Origin: Polyodon spathula
Lineage: Eukaryota; Chordata; Actinopteri; Acipenseriformes; Polyodontidae
DNA: 64,000 nt
Direction of reading: 5' to 3'
NCBI RefSeq assembly: GCF_017654505.1
Contig: NC_054570.1
Coordinates: 248,001-312,000 of the forward strand
The notes beneath the pieces were generated by a model. It was not told where the DNA came from. It saw only the letters and a program-made list of their open reading frames with translations, and ran no database searches. The stretch's first letter is position 1, and each line of letters starts with the position of its first letter. The position numbers were made by a program, and so were the translations under genes. Shown piece by piece: positions 21,801 through 36,200 of the stretch.

Positions 21801-24800
21801 ACAAAGGGAACGAAAGTGCAGTATGGCCAGTTAAACATTTACTTGTTTGCATTACTGTAAATGTCTTGTTTGCTTTTCTCGTGTATACCTTTAGTTATAT
21901 TGCTAGACTGCTTGTAAATCGCAGAGCAAGGAATGCACGTCCTTGATCATCATTTAGCTGGCAGTGTTTGAGCAGAGTGCAGGCATTCAGCATATCAGAG
22001 TTTGTACTTAAGCAAACTGAAGCTTTGTAGGCATGCAAGAAATTAAACATTTATTTATTCTTGCCAGTCCAAGATGCCTTGATTATAGTTCCTGCTCCAC
22101 ACCCCTGTGCTTGTTCACAAGACTCCTGTCTAGTATAGTATTAATAGCACATCAAAATGTATTGAAGTTGTTTATTGCGATGCAGGATGCACTCGAGCTT
22201 TATTAGAGTGCTGACATTATGTAGCAAGTTGGTGGCATTCTGTGTAGATGTGCCAGAAAAAAGATTTTAGCCGGTTGGTCATTTCTGTAGCCCAACCCAA
22301 AATGCTTTCTGTGTTGTACAGAGCATAGTGGTTACTGCAGCAGTGTCTTGTGTTCTCTGTGATGGAAAGTGTCTATTGTATTCTGAATGCTCCATGCAGG
22401 AGCAATGGCACTGAAATCCCCCCCCAGCTTGCTAAAGATGCCTGATTTGTAGGTGGAAGTCAGAATACTGGATCTGATTTCTTCAGTTACTGTGCAGCTG
22501 CAAGGCTCCACTTGAACAGTTCCAGCTAAAGTTAACCAGACCCTAGATGCAGCAATCTGTGTTGTGGTAAGAACAAGTACTTCTGTTCACTTTGCTTTTT
22601 CAGAAGGATATCCCGTCCACTTTCTGCCATGCACGTGTCTCCAGTGGGATCCCTGTTGGTGTTGCATGGATTCTTGTGTGCGTTTGCAGCTGTCCCCCAC
22701 TTGGTATCTCTTCCATCCCTTAACCTTGTATGGGATGTTTTTAATTGCTTGGACATCTTACCCTCTACGGAGGGTGGTGTTACTGTGGTCTACAGAGTGT
22801 CTGTCTGTATGACCTTGCTTTCTGTAGCTGCCTTAAATGGTTCTGTATCTGGAGTGATTTGTACAGGGCAAGGTCTGTTGGCATGTTGCATTCTTAACAA
22901 GTAACAGCTGGCAGTGCAAGGCAGGACAGTCCTGATCAATGGACCTGAATTACCTTTTCAGCTATAGATGGATCTAGTTTTCCAAACCAGTCTGATTCCA
23001 CAGGGAAATGATGAGGCCGAGTAATTGGCTGAACACAATCCTCCCTCTGGAGTGTCCTGTCCTCATTGATGAATGTCTGATTGTGACAATAATTTGCACC
23101 TAGGGAAATAAAGCCTGGCTTGGTTGTAACCCCTGCTGCTGAATGAATTGTAGACTTTGTTTTGCTAAAGCAGCCAGATGCTGCTTTGCTCATCTTGGCC
23201 TGTCTGCAGGCACAGCGATTTTGAATTCAAGCTCAGTTTTAAAAATCGGTCCTTTTTGATTATTTTTTTAATAATCACAAATGCAAACCCTGCTACACTC
23301 TACTATGAGAGACTTTTATAATGGTCTTGTGTTGTCAAATGATGTAGTTGCTGTAGGATGGTACACGGTTTGTGCAGGACTGGGCACTCTGGTCAGATCA
23401 GGGTTTGGTTTTGTGGAGAGGGGTTAGTGTTTTATATAGCAGCTTTATAGGCGAGCATCACTAGGTTGTGTTTTGGTTTCAGTGTAACAAGAAAAGTTTG
23501 AGATCCAAAGGCCTAGCCCAGCTTATCTTGGTTCTCTTTCTGAGAAATTGTGCAGACGGCTGAACAGATGTGATCAGCTGGATTGAACTAATCTTTCCTG
23601 ATTCCATTCCCCCAGCTGACCAGCTTCACTTTGGACAGGGTTCAAGTAGGAGATGTCTCAGTGTTTTTATTTTATTGGCAGCTGTACTTAAAATAGCTGT
23701 TGCAAGCTAACTAACTCTGGACTGGATTCCGGGTCTCTAATTTATTAAGCTACACAGTGCGCAGGGGGACAGGAAGGGACCCGTTCAGGCCTCTGCTACA
23801 CCAATAAATGAATTAATTGTTTTTTTGCTTTAAGTGCATCCTGGGATGACTGTGCTGCTTGTTGGCTCTTGTTCAGGATGCTTTGGACAATCCAATCCTT
23901 AGGAAGATTTGGTCCTCCCAAAAAGCAATACAATGTAATGAAACCTGTCCAGGGTAGCGCTGCACGTCCGTCAAAGTTTCAATTAACGCAACCCATATGT
24001 TTAGTTATGCAGCATCCTGAAGTTTATTTTTCTTGTCAGCAAGTGCATCAGGGATGACTAACTGCATTCTTAAATCCTGTTCTCAGCAAATTGTCAGAAT
24101 GCTGCAATAGCAAGGACTGCCTGTGAGTGGGGGGAAAAAATGACCACAAGCCTCTAGTGTGTGTTTGTGCTTTGTGAATCCCAGGGGTGACCGCATGGGC
24201 ACTGGGGTGAAGATATGGGTTACTTGGCACTTCTGCACTCGGCTGAATTCCCCTCTGCACACTCTGTAGTGGAGTTTTCTTTCTGGTTGCACAAAGGGTT
24301 CGTTTCGGGATAATTCAATGAAACCTGTGGTTTTTTGTGTGAGTAAATCTTCAAACACCCCCCAGTAGATGCGTCGACTGCGGTTACAACAAATACGCTG
24401 CTTTTCTGCAGCTCCAGCTCTTGGGCAAGAAGTGATGTGAAACATGACATCTGTGTGGTTTTTAAACTGAGTTTAAACTGGTTTTTGTGATGCTTAATCG
24501 GTCAGGTACTTTCTACACAAATAATTTACACGCCAACTGAACTCTGACAAATAAGCAGGCTGCTAGTGAGGGATGTTTGGTGCAGTTGAGTTGATGTGAT
24601 TATGGAGATGAATAGGAGACTCTAATTTCATTAGAGAACGGCACTACTGCCAGAGGGCTTTCCATTAAGATGGCCCAGAGGAGACCTTGTGCTTGACGGT
24701 TGGTATCTTGGTAAATTGGAAATGGAAATCGGTTTTGTGTGCTGAAAGTGGCTTCGCTGTGGACGTTTTTTTAAAACACTTTGACATACACCATGTTTTA

Positions 24801-27178
24801 TATTGTTATAAGGAGGAAGCCACTTAATGGCAAACCTAACAAACTAGACCATGCTGCCTGGTGTAACACTGTGCAGTAGAGTCCTGTACCATGTAGCAGC
24901 GGTAGCTGATAAAATGCATGTTTCAGCCAATGCTGTACCCTCCTTGCAAGGGAAGCCTTGGCTGATGCTGTCAAGCACAGCTTCTCCTGTGTTTTGTGGC
25001 CCTGCTAGCAGCTGTGTTGCTGGCGTGAGAGGCTAAACAAGAGTTCATTGTTGGGTTACAGTATTGCACCGCTGACATGTTGCATAACAGACAAGTGGGT
25101 TGGGTTTGAGTCCTGACTCTGGATAGTACTGTTTTTTTTTTTTTTATTCTGTAGTCTGTCAAACAAGTCCAGGGTTTCTTTTGTTGGTGCATTGCTCGGA
25201 TATCCCGAGTGTTGAGAGGGTGTTTCGAGATTGCTAGGAGCTCTGCACCCCACTAGGCCAAGCGCTGCTTTCCCTTGCTTCAAAGTAAGCTACTCCAGTT
25301 ATGAAACTTTAAATGCGTGAAGTTGAACAAAGTTGCTAATAACAAGCGCACTTCATTTCTTCATTATGATGGTGAAAAAATGAAACTGCTGTATAGGCAG
25401 TCACTAATGTAAAAATAACAAAGTTCTGCAAATGATCTTGTTGGTGATCAGTGCTTCCCTCTGATGCATGTGGCCTAATTAGATCTGGAAGATTTAGAAG
25501 TGAAACATTTCCTTTTTGAAGCGCTTTGCTATAGACCAGTAGTCCTCAAAATCGTGGCCACGGGCAAATTCGTGCCCACGAAGCCAAGCCATCATGTCAG
25601 CGGCAGCTGTTTTTAAATTATGGGTTGTAGCGTGGGAAAATAAAGAAAGCTTTAAACATGTTTTCCAACAAAAGCACCACAGCAGTCTGACAGTGTTGCT
25701 CGCTTATACTGTGCTTGTACGTATTACTTTTTTTAAGAATGGCTTTTGCGATACAATCAACCAATTGAATATCTGCATGGTCTCTGCGGTAGCCCAGTCA
25801 TAAGTTAGCTGGGTCGGACATAAACTGTGTCAGTTTCAGGTGCAGGTAACGACTAAGTTTTACCAATAGGAGAATCTTGTCACTTTTTTACACAGCTGCC
25901 AATCATAAGCAAGCAGAGGCCATTCACTATTCTGCATGAAAATTGAAGGCAAGTGAAAGGTCTGACACGCTGTCCAATCATTCGTGAGCGGAGGCGGGGT
26001 GTTAATATGATGGGCAAGCACTGAATTTCGCAGACTGTTTTGAGAAATAATACATTTCAGTATTTAATTCAATTTTCTATCAATTTATCTAGTTACAAAT
26101 CCACTTTCTCTGAATAATTGTACCGAAGATGAGCGATCTTTAAAACTAGTGGTGTTGACAAATATGGCAAAATGAAATGAAGCGAGACACCATCTACACT
26201 CTGTTTATTCATGGTTTATCTGTGTAAACATGCTATTTACAAATATTTGCATTGCATATTTTATGTAAATTATTTAAGCACAGTATGCACAATTACTACC
26301 TGAGACTTGGCCTTATCTGCAGTTCAGGGGTCCCTGCTGTGTCCCCTGGCAGTCTTTACCACCATCTCTGAGATAGTCATGTCCTTCCATATACCCGAGC
26401 ATGCTCTCTTCTCCTGTGGGGAGGTTGTGTTCCAGTGACCCTGTCAATGATCTGACAAACCCACACAATAGGCCCTTTCTCGGCTCCCCTGCTTAGAGGG
26501 GATCACACTGCAGTGGCTTTCCTTTTGCAGACAAATGCAGCTTTGTACTCGCATGGCCATTCCCAGGCTGCGTCGCCAGCCTCCACTCCTGCTACCACCA
26601 TGTGTTCAAAGTTTTTCCTAAAATAGTCTATCTGCAACAACTTAGATTTTTGTTTTTGTTCAAAACATTTACACTTTTTATTATTGCATGTTCAAAGCTT
26701 CAAAACCACTCCCTGTCCCCATCAGGAAGTGCCCAGTCCAAAGCTTTAAACCCTTGTTTTGACCTTGCATAATCTCCCCTGCCGTCCACCGCTTCGAAGG
26801 CTACTGAATCTGCACTGGTGGATTAAGCCCTGGTAAATGAATCTGCTCATTCCATGGATTCCTGCTACTTTCATTTGCTGTGGTTCCAGGTGGACTGGGA
26901 GCCAGGTGTTTATTGGGAGCAACTGCTTTTCCCAATGACCGTGCTCCTGAGTGGTCTGCCAGTTCTGCATCTGTTTTAGGTGTGTGGTACATTGGTTCAG
27001 GACCTCGCAATAGAAATCCAGGATGATGTGCAATACATCTAGAAATTGAGAAAGTGGATGCAAACCTGAAAATAAAATTGCCATATGAACCATTTGCTTA
27101 ATCTGTTCCCAAGTTCTGCTTGTTTCCAAGATATTCAATGTTGCAGTAGGAGGCAGATGTGTTTCTTGCTTTCTCAAT

Positions 27179-27225
<47 letters not shown>

Positions 27226-30200
27226 AGTGTGTATATAAAAAAAAAATTGGACTGTCTAGCTTCCAGCTGACTTTACAATCCAACCCTTAACTAATGTGAG
27301 ACTTGAAACCAAGCCTAAAGAATTGTCAATGAGTACTGGAATTGCTCGTCATTCGCACAGTTATTTTAGTACCCAGTGGAGAGCTGATGTGGCTGTGCAC
27401 AGGCAAGGCTCCACAGGTTTGTGCACAGGTGTTTCCTTCAAAAAGGCCCAGCACTTTAGCACTGCTTTCTCTTTGTATAATATACAGTATCACAAGTGTT
27501 ACTGTTTTCAGTCTGAGAGATGTAGTATCTATTCTTCACCGGAGTCTGGTCCTCACAACCTGAGAACAAACGCAGTTCTCTGAATGAGCATGTGTAATTT
27601 TTTTTTTTTTTTTTAACCTAGTTCTGTTGTATTCTTGCTGCAGGCCGTTGTTTCAATTCCTTTACTATTGTGATGTACTGAATACTGCAGTGCTACCAAG
27701 TGATTTTTAATCAAGACGCTTTTACCATGAACGTCATATTTACATGTGCTCCTTCATACATGATGTTGCCCACTGAAATTAAAGTCCAGTGCATTGTGAT
27801 GCCCAAGGCAGTTCTTCCATTGCTTTTGGGATCCAACAGCACCTACCTGACTGCAGCCGGAACATGAGGGCCAAGGGTGCACCTTGAGCAAACAAGGGTA
27901 TTGTTAGGGTTATACTGCTGACTCTGCATTACGGAAGGTTTTGAATGAAGAGACTTTGTTCTCGGCTTTTCATTGTTGTTGCATTGGTCATGTACATATG
28001 AAGGGGGATTGGAAACACACTCCCATTGCATAGCAGTATGATCCACTACAGTGTTTCTAAGCCCTAGCCTCCTCTTAATGGTTCCTGTTATAACTCTGAC
28101 ATCTCCAGTATGAAACCGGAGCTTTATTGCCCCACAAACGATGACTTTAATTTACCTTGTTTTACCATTGCCTTGGAGCAGATGACTCTGAGGAGGAGAT
28201 GAATTTGGCTTCTCCTGGGAGCAAGCCTGAAATATAATGCAAGTCTATTTTACCCTTTTTTAAACTGCAACTCCCATTGCCTGCCGCACTCTGCAAAGTC
28301 CAACGTTTAAATCTTTTGATCGTTGTCTAGTATTATCCTAAACGTCTCTCGCAGCCTTCAGCTACTCGGCCTTTTCTGAAGCGTTCCTGTTGAAATAAAT
28401 CATTCTTGCGGCTGCAGGTAATTGTCAATGACGCTAATGAGCTGCAGAGATTGAGCGGGCAAACCTTGTCTGGTTCTGTAATTAGATATTTTTATGTGAA
28501 AGTGGGGGTAGGATCTGCACACCAGAAAAACCCAGGTTATTGCTTTTGTAGCTGCTGGGCACAAACCATGGCCCTCGTTTTAATGTCTCCATAAAACCTT
28601 CAATACAAATTTATCTGAATTAGCCAAGAGTAACTAACATTGATCCTGACAGCTTGCTTGTTGAGTTCGCTGGAAATATAATGGCTGTTCGTTTTGTCTC
28701 CAAGCATGCCAAAAGCATTTTCGTCTTCTGTCTCAAAATATAGGCTGCTGATTACTGTAAATGAACCTGGGCCAGACTGGTGCAGTGTTAGGAACCTGGG
28801 TATGCAAGCTTAAAAACAAGGTGTGTGTGATTTTTAGACCCATGGATCAGGTAGCTAACTATTTAAATATAAGATTGACAGTGATGCAGTATTGTAAGGG
28901 TGGACTAAACGCGGTTTTGTTGGGAAGCAGAAATGAGATTTCATTAAAGAACGCAGTTTAGCCTGTCCAGGGGCCAAGGTAGACTACTGAAAGGTAGAAC
29001 ATGTTAATTACAGTAACATTAATAGCAAGTCTCTCCTTGTGCAGGCATGTTCATTTCTGATCAAGGCATTGTCCTGTAAAGCCATTTGCAGAGTACTTTT
29101 GTAACCTGTTTTAGTAACTCCTCCTCCTGAGTTAATCAGACATTTTTTAGTTATTTTCTTTTTAATCGTGTAACAGCAGAAAGAATTGACCTCGTCATTA
29201 GAAACTCCACCCCCCCAGCCATTTAATGGATCACAGGGAGCATTCTGTTTCAGCTGGTGTTCCGGAACACTGAGGAGCAAGCAGGGGCACCTGATTGGCT
29301 GGAAACAGTGGGATGTATTCCATTAGCCAGTTCTGTATTCGCGCAGCTCGTACAAATTTAAAGCTTGTGGTCTTAGACACTGGAGGGAGTCCAGTATATG
29401 TTTTTATAGAAAAAGCAATTAAGTGGTGCCTTTGGGCATAAAGGGAGCATAAAGCTGGAATTTTTATTGGAATGGACTCTTTTTTTATAGAGGCTATTAA
29501 GGATGTGCATTGTAGATTTTGAAATGGCCGAGCACTGGTTCCAGAGATCCTGCTTGGTACAGTGACTTTCTAAAGCTGCTTCAGACTTCATCACTAAATT
29601 TAAAAAATGCTTTTTACTACAAGAGAATGAAGTAGATCATTTCAGATTCTTTCAATTAAGAAATTGAATTCCCTTTACAAGTTCTGTTGAATCCTGCTGC
29701 ATGTAAATTCTTTAGACAGGGTAATGGTTCTTTACACAGTAGCTAGTGTGTTCAATTCTACACTGTGGGCATACTGAAGACTTCTTGTTCCTAGACTACA
29801 GGTCTCTTGAAAGAGGTACTGTAAACATTAATGGGAAAGTATCTGCCTGCAATCCAGTAATTGCACTTTGTTCTGAGTTTGCTAACACACCAGTAGACTC
29901 TGAATGCAGTTTTCAACTTCACTTTCCCATATTGTTAGTGATGCAGACTACAGTACAAGCTTTTCATTACCTGCTCCCCCTTTTTACTTCTGTTAAGTCC
30001 AGGGTTCATGGGGCTTCCTTGACATGACTAACCAGTCCTGGCAGATAGATTGATTGGTTAGCCTAAAGCAAATTGACCCCAACAGAATGGCGCAGGAAAA
30101 CCTTGCCCTGCATTCTGCGTTCTTCCAAACAGGATGTTGCCTGGCACTCTATTTACCGATGGTTACAGAGATCAAGCAAATACTGTTTCTCTTTAAAGTT

Positions 30201-33200
30201 TTGAATGCTAGTTCCAGTTAACTGGTTTCACCATATCCGTTTCTGAATACAGAACCTGCTCGACAAGTCACTCCATCTTGGCACAGTGTGGAGTGTGCAA
30301 AACTAAATTGTTACTCCTTTAACCAACTGCATTGGTTTGTTTTCTTTTGAAAACTTGGCAACAACAATAAAATGTGAATTTAATCTGTAGAACTGCGATC
30401 TTCTGCCCCACGAAGCCTTGTAAGTTAGTTTTTCCTGTGGTGTTGCTGTGCAGTTTAGCATCTCCTTAACTTTGTCAGGACTTGAAATTTGACCACAAGG
30501 GCTATAATTGGAGCAATTAAAATAGTTTCTCAAGAGTAATTGTGCTTCAATGACCAGTGGGTGCAGTCTGAAATGTTAATGCAAGGATGACTGAGCAAGT
30601 ATGTATTTGCCTGCCCACTAATGCCATTATCCTCTTGATTTAACTAAAAGATGTGTTGTCGATTGGGTGGAGCGGTACAGTAGCTTTGCTTTGGCAGAAA
30701 GACTGTTAAGACAACTCCCAAGTACTTTACTGCACTTTGTGGTTACAGGTTTGGGCCAGGCTGTTTAGTGGCTGATGTTTTAACATGGGCATAGATGCCT
30801 CTCCTCCCATCTATCTTTACTGCCCCCAGCCCATGGGCCCTGGTATGAACTCTGAACCTGGGTGGTTATCACGCCAGCCAGCATGACCCCAGCATCGCTC
30901 CCTGCAATCTGGGATCCTGCGCGGGAATGGAATGTTCCTAATGGAGTGTGAATGAACTCCATGTGCCAGCGATGCTCGAACTGAAGGGCACACTTATCAC
31001 AGAGCCTTATGGAATAGCAAGGCGTGGAGGGGGGGGGTGGGGGTAGAGATTAATTCATTGGGACTGAAGAGAAAATAAAAAGCCTGATGAGAATATATTT
31101 ACCGCATGCTGTGTCTCTGCGAGAGCCTGCAGGTGAATAACCTTGATGCTCTGCACGGTTTATAACTTGCTCTGAAATTCCTCAGCATCTTATTCCTCAT
31201 TCCTGAAGCATTTCCAATTTCAATGCAGTCTCTGGGCCTCTGCTCTAACCAGATGGTTAGGTGTGGTAAAATGTGGAATAGCTTATTTAAAAAAAAAAAT
31301 AAAACAAATACCCTTCAACCAGACCCTAAAGGGAAATAAGGCAGTATTTCAGGCTTCAGAAAATCCTAAGATTGAAGAAGCTGCTAGTTTAAAGATCTGT
31401 TTTTGTTGAACCTTATCTGTGCTTGGCTATAACATTTCAAGTTCTTTCTATATTCTGGGCACAACCAGCTACGTTACTGTAGACTCCCAACCCCCGCCCG
31501 CTTGTTGGTGTGGATTCTTCAAAGATCGCTTTGCTGTCCTGCTCCTTTTTGAAAACATTCCCTGTATCGCAGCATTAATCACGGTCTCCACTGAAACCGT
31601 GGAACAAGAACCTGCCATTCAGATCCACCCTTATTTTTCCAGCACAGCGCTTGCTTTAAGGGTTGTGTTTTTCACAGGATGTGCAAGCCTTTCAAAGGCA
31701 AAACAAGCCATTGCTAAGATTACCATGTAAACACTCCAGATTAGCACTTGTACACTGAGGCACTTTTAGATTTTTTTTTTTTTTTTTTTGTGGTTTTGTT
31801 TTTGTTGCCTGTATTAGTAGCAGGCTGACACTCTAGCTTGTCCATACCCGTGCTGGTATGCTTTCACTTGGTTTGTATTTTAGGGTCCATCTCCTCCCAT
31901 CCCAGTATTGTGAGAAGGATGGAGTCTGTCAAGAGCAGCTGTTGGTTATTACTGGATCTGCTGTCTGTTTGAGGTTTTGAATCCTGTGTAATCTGATTTG
32001 TGGTTTATTCTGGCTTCACTGTTGCTCTCCAGAGTGCAGTGGAAAAGATTATCAGGCCACTGACCAACTTCATTGGTCATGTCACTTGTGAACTCGCATG
32101 CCTAGTACTTTCCCAAAAGAGAAAATAACCGCCTTTTGTATGTTTTAACTTTTTTTTTTTTTTTTTTTTAGTGTAATTCAACTATGGGAGTATTCCTGTA
32201 GGAACATTTTTTGAAAAATTTTACTAAAATGTAGTTTTTTATTATATTTGATCTTTTAAAAAAAAAAAAAAAAAAAAAATTTGGATAAATGACACTTTCA
32301 GAGCAGGTGCGGTGACTTATTGTGCTGATTTTTGACATTTTACCATCAAGTTATGGTGGGGGACGGGGGATACTATGGAAGTCACAGGCTAGTAGCGTGT
32401 GTGGCCATTGGAAGCAATACAAGCAGTACATCTGTGACGCATGCATTGCACCAGGTTTCGGATGCTGTCTTGTGGACTCCTGGCCCATTCCTCTGACCAA
32501 ATCCTCCTGTAGTGCCTGGATAAGCATCTGCCTGTTCAGTGGTCTTGGGGCTGTGGAAGCCACACATCTCTGTTCATGGCCTGTCATTGACAGTGGCTGT
32601 GAGCACCCAAGACTGCGAGCCACAGTACACTGCCCTAGTCCAGCCTCCAACATGCCAATTGCACGAAGGCTCTGCTCTCTTGACAGACATGGTATATTGT
32701 TTTTGTGTTTTTCTGTGATTCTTTATTGCTTTTATTCAAGCTTGCAATTCAACATATGAAATCACTCCATATCCAGTGTCCAATCAACTGTCTCACTGTG
32801 ATTAAGTGCATATGCTTCTGTCAGTCACTTGAGTGTGTCTTGGTCAAGGATGAATGATCGAGTATTTTTTAAAATATTAATTGTGAAGCATGAATACATG
32901 CATTCTACAGATGCATTTTACATGACCTTGTAGTTACTTAAAGGCATTTTATCCACCCTTACTACTGTAAATTCAAATGCTTCTCGGTAACAATTGTGGT
33001 TATGAAAACTGGGACTGAATTATATAGAGAGATGGCAGATCAGCTGTTCAATCAGAGGGAGCTCAAACAGAGCTGGAAAACGGGATGAAAGAACAAGTGC
33101 TGTTTGCAGAACTCTGATCTCTGCCCTTCTCTCCTATTTCATTGCCTGGGTTCTTGCACCTTCTCCTCCTGGTTTTTTTTTTTTTAATGGCACTTAATAA

Positions 33201-36200
33201 TCCTGCTCGCACTACAATGTAAAGCTCCGATTTGAAAAGGCTTATAGCTGCTCAGCTGTGCAGATACCACAGAATACAATTCAGCCCAAACAAACAAATA
33301 ACCTGCAACGTGCTTCTCTGATTCCAAGCCTGGTCTGCCAGATACAATTGGAATTTTAGGAAGATTTACTTTTTTCCTTGCAAGCTGTTTTTGTCTCCTC
33401 CTTGCTCGGGTTTAAAGCTGCTATCGCTAATCTTGAATGAGGTGGAGATTTTCATCCTAATACTGATTTGCTATAGTGCCTCTTATTGTTGAATATGGAT
33501 ACTGTGAAGAGCACATCTTAAGCCAGTACATTCTTGTGAAAGACTGACTGGTTCTGGAAGCTTCAGATAAGATGTTTGTATGAAGGGCTCTCTTCCTAAC
33601 CCATCAAGGTTAGAGTATAAACCAATGCTTTGTTGGAACTTGCTCAAAAAAAAAAAAAAAGCTGAAGGGCTTTTGTCCTGAATTTAAATCTTTTAACATC
33701 TTTTAAACAAAAAAAAATTCACACTGCAGTTCTCCTCTGTCTCGAAGTGAACGCAATACACCCAAATACTGATCTTTTGTCACAGTTAGTATTTGGTAAT
33801 TGTGTACTATTCTGCAAAGTGCTCTTCAGTTTCCCTGCAGCTGGTTTCCTAGGGAACCGCAGTAAGAGACAGACTCCAGGAGGACCAGAGGTTTACTGTT
33901 GCAGAACTGCTGTGGATCGTTTAAGTTCCACTCATTGCTGTGTAAGGATGTCCGAACCCCCGGCGCGACGCAGAGGGTTTTCTGTGGCTTAACCAACACG
34001 CTGTGCAGCTTGGTGGCACAATCTCGTAATTGTAGCAGAACCTGTTTTTTATTTATTTTTTTTATAGCTACTTTCTTGCCTCAGGTTGATACCCTTATGA
34101 ATGAAATAGCTTTTGGACCAAAAAATAATTTGCGTGACGGTCCCCCCGTCTCCTATACACTTGTTGTCCAGACAGGAACAGATGTCTTCTAGTAGGGGGA
34201 GGGGGGGTTTAAAGGAGATGTATCCTGTGTTCACTATACAGTTATGAGTGCTGAACCTAGTACTTGTGCTAAAAGGCTTTTGCAAATGCCAGCTTTTTAT
34301 TTTTTATTTTAAACAATTGAGTGGCAAAAGGCTTTTTTTTTTTTTTTTCCTCTGATTGTTCTGATAACCTGGCCTTTTTAATTTTTTTGGATGCAAGTAC
34401 AAATAATGCACTCCTAATACAAACCAACTCCATCCCAAGACAAAGCTGTAGAACGACAGTCTCCATCTCCACTGTGTGGCTCAATATTATTGGCTAATCG
34501 GGGAATTGGCCTGCAGAGTCCTGTTAGAAATGAAGTACAGTAATAACGTTTTTATTTTTAGGCCAGTGGGAAATGCTATAGNNNNNNNNNNNNNNNNNNN
34601 NNNNNNNNNNNNNNNNNNNNNNNNNNNNNNNNNNNNNNNNNNNNNNNNNNNNNNNNNNNNNNNNNNNNNNNNNNNNNNNNNNNNNNNNNNNNNNNNNNNN
34701 NNNNNNNNNNNNNNNNNNNNNNNNNNNNNNNNNNNNNNNNNNNNNNNNNNNNNNNNNNNNNNNNNNNNNNNNNNNNNNNNNNNNNNNNNNNNNNNNNNNN
34801 NNNNNNNNNNNNNNNNNNNNNNNNNNNNNNNNNNNNNNNNNNNNNNNNNNNNNNNNNNNNNNNNNNNNNNNNNNNNNNNNNNNNNNNNNNNNNNNNNNNN
34901 NNNNNNNNNNNNNNNNNNNNNNNNNNNNNNNNNNNNNNNNNNNNNNNNNNNNNNNNNNNNNNNNNNNNNNNNNNNNNNNNNNNNNNNNNNNNNNNNNNNN
35001 NNNNNNNNNNNNNNNNNNNNNNNNNNNNNNNNNNNNNNNNNNNNNNNNNNNNNNNNNNNNNNNNNNNNNNNNNNNNNNNNNCGCTGAATATTTCTTTTGG
35101 TCTAAAAGCTCTGTAGTATTGGTAGCTAGTACATCCATTCTTCGGTGCTTGTGCAATTTGGAGGTCGAGGTGACTTTTTTCTCCTGCGGTTTTAAATTCT
35201 TTTAATTTTGAAACTGTTTTGTCTAAACTGTGCTGTGTGACCTCAAAGTATTGCAATTCAAATGGAACCTTTTCCAATTATGACTTCTATTAGCAGTGAC
35301 CTCTCAGCAGCCAGCCCCCCCCTCCCTCTCCCGGTCTGCAGGGGACTACCTGACCAAATCCCCTTCACCACAGATGGGAGATGATCATTTAAAATGTAAA
35401 GAGCTGTTCAGGGTGAAATGTACATTTTGAATTATTTATAGGTGTGTTTTAATGTGTTCACTGCTCAATGGCTGCACTGTACTGTCTAGCTCTTGGCATA
35501 GTGCGACCTCTGTGAAGGACATGGCAGTTCTTTTGGAAGTCAATCAACCTTGATGTTTGCACATTTTGGTCGAGTTTCCCTAGGTTTACGTGACATTCTT
35601 CGTGCAAAGTGTTAGCTATCAGTGCCCAGAATATGTTCATTTGGTGTTTTATAATACTGTTTGCATAATGTAAATGCAGAACAATGTACAATACTTCAGC
35701 TCTGTTCTCATTTTGCACATGACTCTTCTGTATATGATGGGAGTCTGCTCAAGTTAAATTCCAGTATGTGTTGGGGCAGCTGTCTCCAGTGCCTGCTCTA
35801 TAAACACTGGTACTCTGTCCTGTCCAGAACTAGTCCTGCTTGACATGGCACTGGGTTTCTAATTCAATGGTTTAGGAAGGATCCTGGTCTGGGTGGCGGT
35901 GCCACTGATCTGCAGCGAAATGATCTTCATGCTAATGCAGTACATTGCAGCACAGAATAGGAGTACTGGGCTGGACTTCACCTGCATTCACATAGGAATA
36001 GAACTGTTATAAAGCACGTGTTCAGGAAATGATCTAGCGTGAAACTCCCAGCAGCAGGAGAATGACTGGGCAGAACCGTACTCTAATGGATGGGTCCAAA
36101 CATTGGGAAGATTTTGTCTCCATCCTAGGGAGTTTTGTATAAACTAAATTCCATTATTTGTAATGTGCTAAGACTGAAATATTTTTCAGTTTTCCCCACA

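Noticed and set aside
25541..26280. Possible second hAT-like element starting CAGTAGTCCTCAAAATCGTG
   Set aside because: Only a left-end resemblance; no matching right terminus was found.
26746..27177. Minus-strand 143-codon frame
   Set aside because: No motif recognised. A decayed transposon is possible, but I cannot support a family.
28280..28480. Candidate conserved non-coding element with homeodomain-like TAATTGTCAATGA
   Set aside because: No comparison is possible here; such motifs occur by chance in AT-rich introns.
34476..35277. Long frames across N runs (also 6419-7021 and 59941-60621)
   Set aside because: They are open only because N codons carry no stops.
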